Shown one piece after another: positions 17,593 through 26,560 of a DNA stretch of 42,127 bases. This DNA is from Thermoplasmata archaeon (GTDB lineage Archaea > Thermoplasmatota > Thermoplasmata > Halarchaeoplasmatales > Halarchaeoplasmataceae). Each line of letters begins with the position of its first letter. Position 1 is the first letter of the stretch. A model generated the notes under the pieces. That model was not told the origin of the DNA, searched no databases, and worked only from the letters and a program-made list of their open reading frames with translations. Location of the stretch: positions 1-42,127 of the forward strand of contig PWHU01000165.1 in the NCBI GenBank assembly GCA_003555395.1, in the 5' to 3' direction. Position numbers and translations under genes: made by a program.

Positions 17593-20500
17593 AGTCAAAT
17601 AGATATTTTTTTACCGTGATGGTATCGATAGTATTGCTGGTATCTGTATTCTCTGCAGCGAGCGCCTTCTCTGCAGGGATGACAGAAGATGACATGGGCA
17701 TGAGGATACTTGTGCACGAGAGAAGTGTAGAGAGAGACTTTTTGGATATGTATCCCGCCTACAATATAGTCGAGGAATACGATTCGTATCTGCTGGTGGA
17801 GACGTCGGTAGAAGACGTGCAGTCTTTGGAAGATAGAGGCTATATAGTCGAAGAACTCGTTAATGGAGACTATGTTGGACTTCAGTCCTACTCTTTTAAC
17901 ACCGGAGAAGGCGAGCCAGAGATACCCGAAGAATTGAAGATCGAAGAGTATTCCGACCAAGGTGAAGGTTACTACATAGTCCAGTTCATAGGACCGATAA
18001 AGGGCGAATGGCTGGAAAGACTGGAGGAAGAAGGTGCCGAGCTACATGAATTCAGGCACAGGTTCAACTACGTGGTAGAGATGAACAGTGATACTAGAAG
18101 TGCCGTTGAAGAGTTAGATTTTGTAGAGTGGACAGGTATACACCAGCCCGCTTACAGGTTCGACAAAGAACTACTTGAAAGAACTGAACCGCTCTATCTA
18201 GATGTGAGTTTCTTCGAAGGTACCGAGATCGGACCGATAGCCGACGGTATGGTCGAGTTTGAAGCGGACATCCACTACATTGGTGAAGATCGTGTGAGCC
18301 TCGAAGTAGAGCCTCATGAGATAGTGGATTTGGCTAATCTGCCTGGCGTTAGGTCGATAACCGAGGGCAGCGACGAACACCACGTGTTCAACGCAAGAGC
18401 TACTTGGGTCACCCAAACGAACCAGCAGAACTATAGAAAGATCACAGAACAGGGCGTAACGGGCGAAGGTGAACTGATAACGGTGATGGACAGCGGCCTA
18501 TTCAAGGAGCATGAAGCTTTTGCCGACGATGAAAATCAGATAGGGGACGATCATCGGAAGATACAGGACCTTTATGTGCCAGAAGGTGGTGAGGGAAATG
18601 TGAGTGCAGGGCATATGCACGGCACTCACGTCACTGGTACGGTTTTGGGTGAATCACCATCTTACGGGGAGTACAGCAACCACGACGGCAATGCGTTAGA
18701 AGCTCGGGTATTGTTTCAGGACGTTTCTGAGGACGGACAGAGTATAGGAGCTCCCGAAAACATGTATGATAACGCTTATGGCGACGCTTACGATAGAGGC
18801 TCGAGGGTTCACACGAACAGTTGGGGGGCTAGAGGTGAAGGTGAATATACTGATTTCACGGAAGAGGCCGACGAATTCATCTGGGACCATAAAGATTTCA
18901 ATATCTTATTCGCGGCAGGTAACGACGGAGATGGGGAAAGTACCGTATCGCCTCAAAGTTCCGGAAAGAACGTGATCGCCGTTGGAGCCTTAGAAGGCGG
19001 CGCCGGAGAGGGAGATATGGTACGAGGAGGCGGAGTCTTCCAAGAGGAGCAAGACGATGTAGCTAGTTTCAGCAGCAGAGGTTATGCCTTAGACGGTAGG
19101 ATAAAACCGGATATAATGCATATAGGCGACGAAGTTACCTCTGCAGATTATGAAGATGCTACTGGTTATGGTTATCAGAGCGGTACGAGCATGTCCTGTC
19201 CAGGTATTGCAGGACAGGTAGGTCAAGTGAGAGATTATTACAAGAGCGGTTGGTATCCTTCAGGGAGTCCTAACGAAGCCGACGGTTGGGAGCCGAGCAA
19301 CGCTTTGGTCAGAGCCACGCTGATAAACAGCGCGGTAGAGGTATCAGGAGGCGGAGCTTACCTCAACGATGAAAGGTTCCCGAACAACGACCAGGGATTC
19401 GGTAGGAGCAAACTGGATAGAGCTATGTACTTTGAAGGAGATAATAGGGACGTGAAAGTGTACGACTCGTTGGAAGAAGGACATGAACTCGGGACCGGCG
19501 AAAGTTGGGATATGGAATTCATCGTCGACGATCCGAACCAGGAGTTAGAGATCACCTTGGCGTGGACCGATGCTCCCGGCACACCTGGTTCCGATGAATC
19601 GGACCCGGCGATAGTCAACGATCTCGACCTGGAGGTCGAAGGCCCGTTCGGCAGGAGGTTCGTGGGAAATGCATTCACGGGACACGATCCCGGTTATTCC
19701 GAGCCAGATCCTGAAGATAATTTCTGGAGCGGTCTTAGAGGTGAGGAATTCGACGGGTTGAACGTGATCGAGAATGTTTTATTGCTTCCTGACCATAATG
19801 ATGTAGAAGAAGGTAGATACGAGGTCACGGTGACTGGACACAATGTCCCTATGGGATCTCAACCCTTCGCCGTTGTAGTCAGCGGAGGGGGCATAAGAGA
19901 CCCCGTGCCCGGAGAGCCCCCTGAAATAGATGTAACTCATCCTGTTGGAGGTGAAGAGTTCGATGCATATGATCAAGTACAGATCGAATGGGATACCACC
20001 CAAACCGACGATCCTATAAATTATATCAATCTGGATTACAGTATTGATGGCGGCGTTACCTGGAAAGAAATCGAAAGAACTCTAGACGATACAGGTACTT
20101 ATCAATGGACGGTTCCGAACTGGGACAGCGAGGAATGTAGAGTTAGAGCTACGGCTGTAGACGAAGAGTACAGAACTTCATACGATTCCAGCGGCACATT
20201 CACCATCGAAGGAATACCGCCGGAAGCGCCCGGCTGGCTTGAGGTCGATCGTCACACACTGGACGGAGAGATGGTGGAAAATAAAGACTTCGTCGATGAC
20301 TATGAGCCTTGGGAGTTGACGAGATTACAGGAAGAAGGTCAGGCAAGATGGGATCACGATAATTACGATACCGGAGGTTCTATCTATGTCGAAACCTATC
20401 AGATGGGTGACGGAACTTCCACGGAGGAAGCCTACTGGGAGCAAGAACTAGATCCTATCGCGAGTGAGATGGTGGTCAGTGCGGCCTTCAGAAGAAATAT

Positions 20501-23500
20501 CGAGATAGAGGATGGAGATTTTGGTAGCGGTGACGTCAATCACGGTACCGCAGAAGTCCTGGTTCATGATTCCGAAACCGGATGGGAAACCGTACTCATC
20601 GACGAAAGCACGATAGAATACGATACGGGATGGACGGAACTAGATGAAGAGGTGATCTATGATCCAACTGGGTATGTAGACACCGTACGGGCCAGGATGC
20701 ATGTCGAAGCAGAGGGTTACACGGATCCTCTCTTCGGTTTTGAATATGGAGCCCTTGCAGAGATATGGATGGACGATATAAGCGTTCATGTCGAAGACGG
20801 CCTGGAGGACGCACACAATATCATCAATTGGGAAGCGAGCGGTAGTCCCGCCGAAGAGGTCAGCCATTATAATATCTATAGGGCGGAGGAATCTACTGGG
20901 CCGTGGGACGATCCTATCGCCGAGATAGAAGACGACGGCTCTTCAGAATACAGTTATATAGATCCGAATAAAGGCGCGGAAGACGACGTACTGTGGTGGT
21001 ACGTGGTTAGAGGGGTCGGCATCAACGGTCTAGAAGAAGATAATATAGATGCGGTACGGGAGCCACTGCCAGGTGATCCCCCTTCTATCACAATAACGGC
21101 ACCTGAAGGCGGCGAGTATTGGTTAGCCGGGAGTGAAGAGGAGATCGCCTGGACGACCACGGAAGGAGAGGATCCCGTGGAGGATATAGATCTATGTTAC
21201 AGCGTGGACGGTGGAGACACCTGGACGGAGATAGAGAGCGGTCTATCCGATACGGGAAGTTATACCTGGAGCGTTCCGGACGAACCCAGCGATAGATGCC
21301 TTGTCCGAGGAAGAGCTTGGGACGAGATGGAGCGCGCCTCTGAATTCGATCAGAGCGACGGTTATTTCGAGATAGTGGATCCCGACGAGGTCGACGCACC
21401 TATGGTCGAAGTTATCTCACCTGTAGACGCTTATTTAGATGAATCCGACGTGCTCGTTGAGTGGGAGTCTGAGAACGCCGATTATCACGAGATAAGGTTG
21501 AACGATGATGAATGGATCGATAAAGGTACCGATACAGAGCATATGTTTGAAGGTCTAGAAGACAGCGAGTATTCCGTAGAGGTTAGAGCTGTCGGAGAAA
21601 AAGAGCTGACCTATACGGACGAAGTCGGCTTCACGGTCGACACCGTAAATCCAACCGTTGAGATAGTCTCGCCCGAAGAGGACTACCTAGCTTCAACTGA
21701 TACGATTACCGTGGAGTGGATCGGAGAAGACGAAAACAGCGGGATAGACTTCTACGAACTGGTATTGAACGAAGATGAAGTGATCGATAAAGGAACCGAT
21801 ACGGAACACACATTTGAAGGATTAGAGGACGGCGAACACCACGTCGAAGTTCAAGCCTTTGATAAGGCAGGGAACACACGATCCCATGCCGTAACATTTA
21901 CCGTCGATACATCTCCACCTGAGATAGATATAACTTCACCTGAAGAAGACGAGTGGATCTCGGAAAGTTCCGTTACCATAAGGTGGGATAAGGAGGACGA
22001 AGCGAGTCCAGTGCAGCACCAAGAGATATTGGTCAACGAAGAAATTGTAGTAGAAGACGAAACTGGGGACTGGATCCAGTATGAATTGACCGACCTAGAA
22101 GACGGAACCTATACCGTAGAGGTACGGGCTACAAATGAAGACGGCCGTGAAGGAGCCGATCAAGTCACCTTCGCCATAGATACTGAGGCACCTGATCTGG
22201 AGATCGTATCCCCTGATAGCGGTGAAGCGTTCAATGTAGCCGAAGTCACCATCGAATGGGAATCCGGATCGAAAGGGTCGGACATCCAGATGCATGAGAT
22301 CCGCTTGGATGGAAACGAATGGGAAGAAACTGACAGCGATGACAGTCATACCTTCGAAGGTCTTGAAAACGGGGATTACATAGCCGAGGTGAAAGCTTTG
22401 GATGAAGCCGGTAACGAAGCCGTTGAGAGCGTCACCTTTTCTATAAACACTGTACCTCCCAGCGTAGAGATAACCTCTCCAAGGAGTGGTGAGGCGATCA
22501 ACCAAGACGAAGTCACCATCTATTGGGACATGGATGGAACGGATATCCAGGAGTTCGAAGTAAGACTGAACGAAGGAGACTGGGAAGAAGGCGACAGCGA
22601 AGACAGGCATGTCTTTGAAGGTCTATCCGACGGAAGACACACGATGGAAGTCAGGATCACCGATGCTGCGGGCAATCATGACGTAGACGACATATCGGTC
22701 GTGATAGATACGACACCGCCGGAACTCGATATAACATCCCCTGAGCTCGCTGCGGAAATAGATAGAAACACGGTCACTGTAGAGTGGGAAAGCGAATCCG
22801 TCGGCACGGATATCGTGGATTACAGGGTGAGGATTAATGACGGCGAGTGGATACAGCCTGACGGCAACACATTCCATACTTTTGATGAGTTGGATGATGG
22901 CTCCTATACTGTCGAGATCAGGGTACAGGACGAAGCCGGAAACATAAATACCGAGAGCGTCTATTTTACGGTGGACGCCCCTATGGTCGATAGTAGTTGT
23001 TTATGGTGGTTACTGATACCACTTCTAGCACTGATACTCATAGTCTTTGTCTTTTTGAGGAAAAGAAGAGATGAGGATGAAGAAGAAGGAGACGCTGAAG
23101 TCTTGACGCAGGCTACTACACGGCAAGACGAATTGGATTCCAAGCGGGTCCTTAAGAAAAAGGAAACCACGGATGAAGAAGAGGAAACGTCAGAGTTTAC
23201 TGGAAGTGACAGAAAAGCATGGGACGAGCCCCAAGAAGAGACGACGGAAGAAGAGGTAGAGGAGACGCAGGAATGCCCTATTTGCGGTGCACAACTTGAA
23301 CTCGATGCCGAAATATGTTCAAAATGCGGAGAACCATTGGTCGAAGAAGAAGATGATATCTTACAAGAAACTGAAGATATTGACGGATCAGATGAAACGG
23401 GATACGAAGAGACTGAAGAAGATGAATTCGAGGAAGAAAAAATAGAACAGGAAGAGGAGACGGAAAAAGAAGAAACTAGTGAAGAAGAAAAGGTGGATGA

Positions 23501-23594
23501 AAAAGGCGTCATCGAATGTGAAGTATGCGGCCGTGAGGTAAGTGCCGACGCTGATAAATGCTGGGCCTGCGGAGAAAAGATGAACGAAGATTGA
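17589..23594 (+). CDS. S8 subtilisin-like serine protease, secreted/membrane-anchored, with PapFN3/Ig-like repeats, C-terminal TM and cytoplasmic zinc ribbons
   Basis: Signal-like N-terminus; catalytic D (TVMDSGLF), H (HMHGTHVTGT), S (GTSMSCPGIAG); tandem Ig-like modules; TM LWWLLIPLLALILIVFVFLRKRR; tail motifs CPICGAQLELDAEICSKCGE and CEVCGREVSADADKCWACGE. Confidence 0.93.
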   Translation: MKSNRYFFTVMVSIVLLVSVFSAASAFSAGMTEDDMGMRILVHERSVERDFLDMYPAYNIVEEYDSYLLVETSVEDVQSLEDRGYIVEELVNGDYVGLQSYSFNTGEGEPEIPEELKIEEYSDQGEGYYIVQFIGPIKGEWLERLEEEGAELHEFRHRFNYVVEMNSDTRSAVEELDFVEWTGIHQPAYRFDKELLERTEPLYLDVSFFEGTEIGPIADGMVEFEADIHYIGEDRVSLEVEPHEIVDLANLPGVRSITEGSDEHHVFNARATWVTQTNQQNYRKITEQGVTGEGELITVMDSGLFKEHEAFADDENQIGDDHRKIQDLYVPEGGEGNVSAGHMHGTHVTGTVLGESPSYGEYSNHDGNALEARVLFQDVSEDGQSIGAPENMYDNAYGDAYDRGSRVHTNSWGARGEGEYTDFTEEADEFIWDHKDFNILFAAGNDGDGESTVSPQSSGKNVIAVGALEGGAGEGDMVRGGGVFQEEQDDVASFSSRGYALDGRIKPDIMHIGDEVTSADYEDATGYGYQSGTSMSCPGIAGQVGQVRDYYKSGWYPSGSPNEADGWEPSNALVRATLINSAVEVSGGGAYLNDERFPNNDQGFGRSKLDRAMYFEGDNRDVKVYDSLEEGHELGTGESWDMEFIVDDPNQELEITLAWTDAPGTPGSDESDPAIVNDLDLEVEGPFGRRFVGNAFTGHDPGYSEPDPEDNFWSGLRGEEFDGLNVIENVLLLPDHNDVEEGRYEVTVTGHNVPMGSQPFAVVVSGGGIRDPVPGEPPEIDVTHPVGGEEFDAYDQVQIEWDTTQTDDPINYINLDYSIDGGVTWKEIERTLDDTGTYQWTVPNWDSEECRVRATAVDEEYRTSYDSSGTFTIEGIPPEAPGWLEVDRHTLDGEMVENKDFVDDYEPWELTRLQEEGQARWDHDNYDTGGSIYVETYQMGDGTSTEEAYWEQELDPIASEMVVSAAFRRNIEIEDGDFGSGDVNHGTAEVLVHDSETGWETVLIDESTIEYDTGWTELDEEVIYDPTGYVDTVRARMHVEAEGYTDPLFGFEYGALAEIWMDDISVHVEDGLEDAHNIINWEASGSPAEEVSHYNIYRAEESTGPWDDPIAEIEDDGSSEYSYIDPNKGAEDDVLWWYVVRGVGINGLEEDNIDAVREPLPGDPPSITITAPEGGEYWLAGSEEEIAWTTTEGEDPVEDIDLCYSVDGGDTWTEIESGLSDTGSYTWSVPDEPSDRCLVRGRAWDEMERASEFDQSDGYFEIVDPDEVDAPMVEVISPVDAYLDESDVLVEWESENADYHEIRLNDDEWIDKGTDTEHMFEGLEDSEYSVEVRAVGEKELTYTDEVGFTVDTVNPTVEIVSPEEDYLASTDTITVEWIGEDENSGIDFYELVLNEDEVIDKGTDTEHTFEGLEDGEHHVEVQAFDKAGNTRSHAVTFTVDTSPPEIDITSPEEDEWISESSVTIRWDKEDEASPVQHQEILVNEEIVVEDETGDWIQYELTDLEDGTYTVEVRATNEDGREGADQVTFAIDTEAPDLEIVSPDSGEAFNVAEVTIEWESGSKGSDIQMHEIRLDGNEWEETDSDDSHTFEGLENGDYIAEVKALDEAGNEAVESVTFSINTVPPSVEITSPRSGEAINQDEVTIYWDMDGTDIQEFEVRLNEGDWEEGDSEDRHVFEGLSDGRHTMEVRITDAAGNHDVDDISVVIDTTPPELDITSPELAAEIDRNTVTVEWESESVGTDIVDYRVRINDGEWIQPDGNTFHTFDELDDGSYTVEIRVQDEAGNINTESVYFTVDAPMVDSSCLWWLLIPLLALILIVFVFLRKRRDEDEEEGDAEVLTQATTRQDELDSKRVLKKKETTDEEEETSEFTGSDRKAWDEPQEETTEEEVEETQECPICGAQLELDAEICSKCGEPLVEEEDDILQETEDIDGSDETGYEETEEDEFEEEKIEQEEETEKEETSEEEKVDEKGVIECEVCGREVSADADKCWACGEKMNED
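21400..22980 (+). repeat. six tandem Ig-like modules (about 85-90 aa) within the subtilase
   Basis: Repeating pattern VEI(V/T)SPEE...VTxEW...IxLNxxxW...HTFEGLEDGxYxVEVRAxDEAGN...VTFTVDTxPP. Modules begin near 21403, 21655, 21910, 22195, 22460 and 22725. Confidence 0.85.
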
Positions 23595-23716
23595 TAAAAT
23601 TCGGTAGGAACACTCGACGCGTTGTCTTACACCAGATATCCATTCCTCAGGTGGAAAAGATTTATTAGTACGGATATGGATTATTATATTTGGAGAGTCT
23701 TAGAAGGTGGTAGACC

Positions 23717-23905
23717 ATGCATAGGAAGATCGAGATAAAAGAGAGGAACAAAAAGATGAACGGGTCCGAGAAGCATATACTTACCGCAAAAACGCTATCG
23801 AAGGCAGCCGAAGTCAACAAAAATCTGGAGAAAACTGAAAGGGAAGTCCACGAGATGATGAGGAAGGTGTGCCGGTCGGAATATCAGAAGACATCCAGAG
23901 AATAG
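23717..23905 (+). CDS. small charged hypothetical protein (62 aa)
   Basis: MHRKIEIKERNKKMNGSEKHILTAKTLSKAAEVNKNLEKTEREVHEMMRKVCRSEYQKTSRE; preceded by SD-like aaggtggt; fills an otherwise non-coding gap. Confidence 0.5.
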   Translation: MHRKIEIKERNKKMNGSEKHILTAKTLSKAAEVNKNLEKTEREVHEMMRKVCRSEYQKTSRE

Positions 23906-24007
23906 AATCCAAACACTTGTGGAAAATTAAAATACGGGTTTTTTAAGCCCTAACGATTTTTTAGACCTTGGTTCCGGATACACGAAAGAAGAACTTCACT
24001 ACTCTTT

Positions 24008-24202
24008 TTACTCTATCTTTTCGACGTTGATCGCTCTCGGTCCTTTATCTCCCTCTTCTGTATCGAATTCTACACGATCTCCTTCTTTGAGGGTGTTGCA
24101 CTCCATACCGCTGCGATGGACGAATAGGTCTTCGTCGCCTTCGTCTGGTTCTATGAAACCATAGTTCTTCATGTCGTTGAAGAACTTAACTGTTCCTTTC
24201 AT
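24008..24202 (-). CDS. cold-shock domain protein
   Basis: MKGTVKFFNDMKNYGFIEPDEGDEDLFVHRSGM...LKEGDRVEFDTEEGDKGPRAINVEKIE: RNP1/RNP2-type CSD. Confidence 0.95.
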   Translation of the reverse strand: MKGTVKFFNDMKNYGFIEPDEGDEDLFVHRSGMECNTLKEGDRVEFDTEEGDKGPRAINVEKIE

Positions 24203-24209
24203 ACGATTT

Positions 24210-24235
24210 CACCTCCTTAATCTTGTAAGGTGGTG
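24210..24235 (-). promoter_or_regulatory. hairpin overlapping the cold-shock gene Shine-Dalgarno
   Basis: RNA sense 5'-CACCACCUU-ACAAGAUU-AAGGAGGUG-3': 9-bp stem with one A.A mismatch; AAGGAGGUG is the SD, 7 nt before AUG (24202). Confidence 0.5.
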
Positions 24236-24350
24236 GTATTAATCATAGGCTCTTTATAAACCTTTCGTAAAATATGACTTTTTTCGGCATGAGGCATTTT
24301 TGTAAGAAAAAAGTTAATAGTCAGCCTACATAAGATTATCGAGGAGAAAT

Positions 24351-25742
24351 ATGGATCTAGACGATATGTTCAATCCGGAGAGTGTAGCGGTGATAGGCGC
24401 GTCTAACATGGAGGGCAAGGTGGGAAATGCGATCATGAAATCCATGAAGAGGAGATATATCGGTAAAGTATACCCAGTGAATATAAAAGAAGAAAAAATA
24501 CTCGGTATCAAAGCCCACGCTTCTGTGCTAGATATTGATGCAAAGATAGATCTTGCTGTCATCGCCGTCCCTGCGAAGATAGTGCCTAAAGTCGTTGACG
24601 AGTGCGGAAGAGCCGGCGTCAAAAACGTAATAGTCGTGAGTGCCGGTTTCAGCGAAGCCGGCAGAGAAGACCTCGAGCTGAAGATCAAAGATATAGCGGA
24701 TGAATACGACATGGACCTTATCGGTCCGAATTGTCTTGGGATATATAATCCAGCCATAGAGCTGGATACCATATTTAATCCTCCAGAAAGGCAGGATAGG
24801 CCGGAAGCTGGTTCCATAGCATTTTTATCTCAAAGCGGTGCTTTCGGAGCCGCAACTCTTGACTGGTTCTCAGAAGCCGACATAGGATTGAGCAAGTTCA
24901 TCAGTTACGGTAACAGGGTCGATGTTGACGAAGCTGATCTTGTAGACTATTTTTCTGGAGACAAAGATACCGATCTTATCATATTTTATATAGAAGGGGT
25001 CAAAGACGGGCGTAAATTCTACGAAGCTACGAAAAGATGCGGTAAGCCCATAATGGCCGTGAAATCGGGCAGGACCGAAGCCGGTTCTTCGGCGGCAACG
25101 TCACATACCGCTTCACTGGCAGGTAGAGACAAAGTATACGACGGAGCGTTCAAACAATCTAACGTGATAAGAGCTCATGATTTTAGAGAGATGTTCAATA
25201 TCACAAAAGCATTCTCTTTCCAGCCGTTACCTAAAGGCGATAACATAGCCATAGTGACCAACGGCGGCGGAGCTGGAGTGATGGCCACCGACGAGTTGGT
25301 GGAGAGGGATATGGACCTGGCTTCTTTTTCTAAGGAAACTAAGGAGAGATTCAAAAAAGCCATCGAGGATGAAGTGATACCGGAACACGCCACGTTGGAT
25401 AACCCTGTAGACATAATAGGGGACGCCACCTCAAAAAGATACGGGAAGGCGATAGACATCGTTCTAAAGGATGAAAACGTCGATGCTGTTATAGTTGTGC
25501 TCTTATTTCAATCTCCAGCGATAGAAGAAGATATAGTGGACAGGTTGGACAGTTTGCAGGGAAAAAAGCCCCTGATCGCTGTAGCACCGGGAGGAAGATA
25601 TACTCACAGATTGACCGCCAAGATAGAGAAAAGAGGGATCCCAGTATACCAAACTCCAGGCGAGGGTGTGCAGGCGTTATGGGGTTTATGCCGGTGTTGT
25701 CCCGAACGACGAAATGACAATAAAGAAGTTTGCGAAGGCTAA
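24351..25742 (+). CDS. acdA: acetate/acyl-CoA synthetase (ADP-forming) alpha subunit
   Basis: MFNPESVAVIGASNMEGKVGNAIMKSM (CoA-binding), LIGPNCLGIYNP, AFLSQSGAFGAATLDW, conserved His region AATSHTASLAGRDKVYDGAFKQ. About 463 aa, lacking the ATP-grasp beta domain. Confidence 0.92.
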   Translation: MDLDDMFNPESVAVIGASNMEGKVGNAIMKSMKRRYIGKVYPVNIKEEKILGIKAHASVLDIDAKIDLAVIAVPAKIVPKVVDECGRAGVKNVIVVSAGFSEAGREDLELKIKDIADEYDMDLIGPNCLGIYNPAIELDTIFNPPERQDRPEAGSIAFLSQSGAFGAATLDWFSEADIGLSKFISYGNRVDVDEADLVDYFSGDKDTDLIIFYIEGVKDGRKFYEATKRCGKPIMAVKSGRTEAGSSAATSHTASLAGRDKVYDGAFKQSNVIRAHDFREMFNITKAFSFQPLPKGDNIAIVTNGGGAGVMATDELVERDMDLASFSKETKERFKKAIEDEVIPEHATLDNPVDIIGDATSKRYGKAIDIVLKDENVDAVIVVLLFQSPAIEEDIVDRLDSLQGKKPLIAVAPGGRYTHRLTAKIEKRGIPVYQTPGEGVQALWGLCRCCPERRNDNKEVCEG

Positions 25743-25792
25743 AAATATATAAAACATAAAATTATGCCCCTATTAAAGAGAATGGTGATATT

Positions 25793-26560
25793 TTGGTAAA
25801 GAAAGCCATAGTTCTAGCGGCAGGCGAAGGAACCAGACTGAGACCCATAACGAACGCCATCCCTAAAGAGATGATCCGCGTCGGAAAAAATCCAGCTATA
25901 GAACACGTTCTAAAAGTCTTGAAAGCCGGAGGGATAGAGGACGTTTTGATAATCGTCGGCAGGAGGAAGCACGCTCTTATAGATTACCTCGGCTCGGGAG
26001 AAAGATTGGGTCTTAAGATATACTACAGGCTGCAGGAAGAACCTAAAGGTACTGCACACGCCGTCTCATTGGGTGACGATTTCATAGCCGAAGACGAGGA
26101 TTTCGCCATAATGTATGGCGATAACTATATCACGCCCTACCGATCCATGAGAGATATCGTGGATTTCCACAGAAAAAAGGACGGCGGAGGTACCTTGGTT
26201 TTACACCCCGTTGAAGATCCGACTAGATTCGGAGTGGTCAAGATCGACGATGAAATGGAGATACACGGTATGGTGGAGAAGCCCACCTTGGAGGAAGCTC
26301 AGCCCTACAAAGTCAACGACCATTGGCTGAATATAGCCGGTCTTATGATCCTGAACTCGAAGATCTTTTCGTTTATAGAAAAAACTGAGAGAGGAAAGAA
26401 AGGAGAGATATGGCTGACAGACTCCATAGAGATGATGCGGAAAGCCGGAAACAGGATATTCGGTTATCAATTCGACGGTCGACGGTTCGATATAGGCACC
26501 TTCGAGTCTCTGAAGGAGGCCGACGAACTAGAACTAAAGAGAAGAAAGGAGAATGAATAG
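25793..26560 (+). CDS. NTP-sugar nucleotidyltransferase (glucose-1-phosphate uridylyl/thymidylyltransferase-like)
   Basis: KAIVLAAGEGTRLRPITNAIPKEMIRVGKNPAIEHVLKVL, MYGDNYI, GMVEKPTLEEAQPYKVN, WLTDSIEMM. TTG start in the track, preceded by ggtgat. Confidence 0.9.
   Translation: MVKKAIVLAAGEGTRLRPITNAIPKEMIRVGKNPAIEHVLKVLKAGGIEDVLIIVGRRKHALIDYLGSGERLGLKIYYRLQEEPKGTAHAVSLGDDFIAEDEDFAIMYGDNYITPYRSMRDIVDFHRKKDGGGTLVLHPVEDPTRFGVVKIDDEMEIHGMVEKPTLEEAQPYKVNDHWLNIAGLMILNSKIFSFIEKTERGKKGEIWLTDSIEMMRKAGNRIFGYQFDGRRFDIGTFESLKEADELELKRRKENE

Noticed and set aside
22095-23512. Long minus-strand ORFs (171 aa, 183 aa and others) opposite the subtilase
   Set aside because: Antisense shadows of the strongly supported + frame; Ser-rich reverse-complement composition and no recognisable domains.
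24326-24817. 163-aa minus ORF opposite acdA
   Set aside because: Shadow of the acdA frame; no family features.
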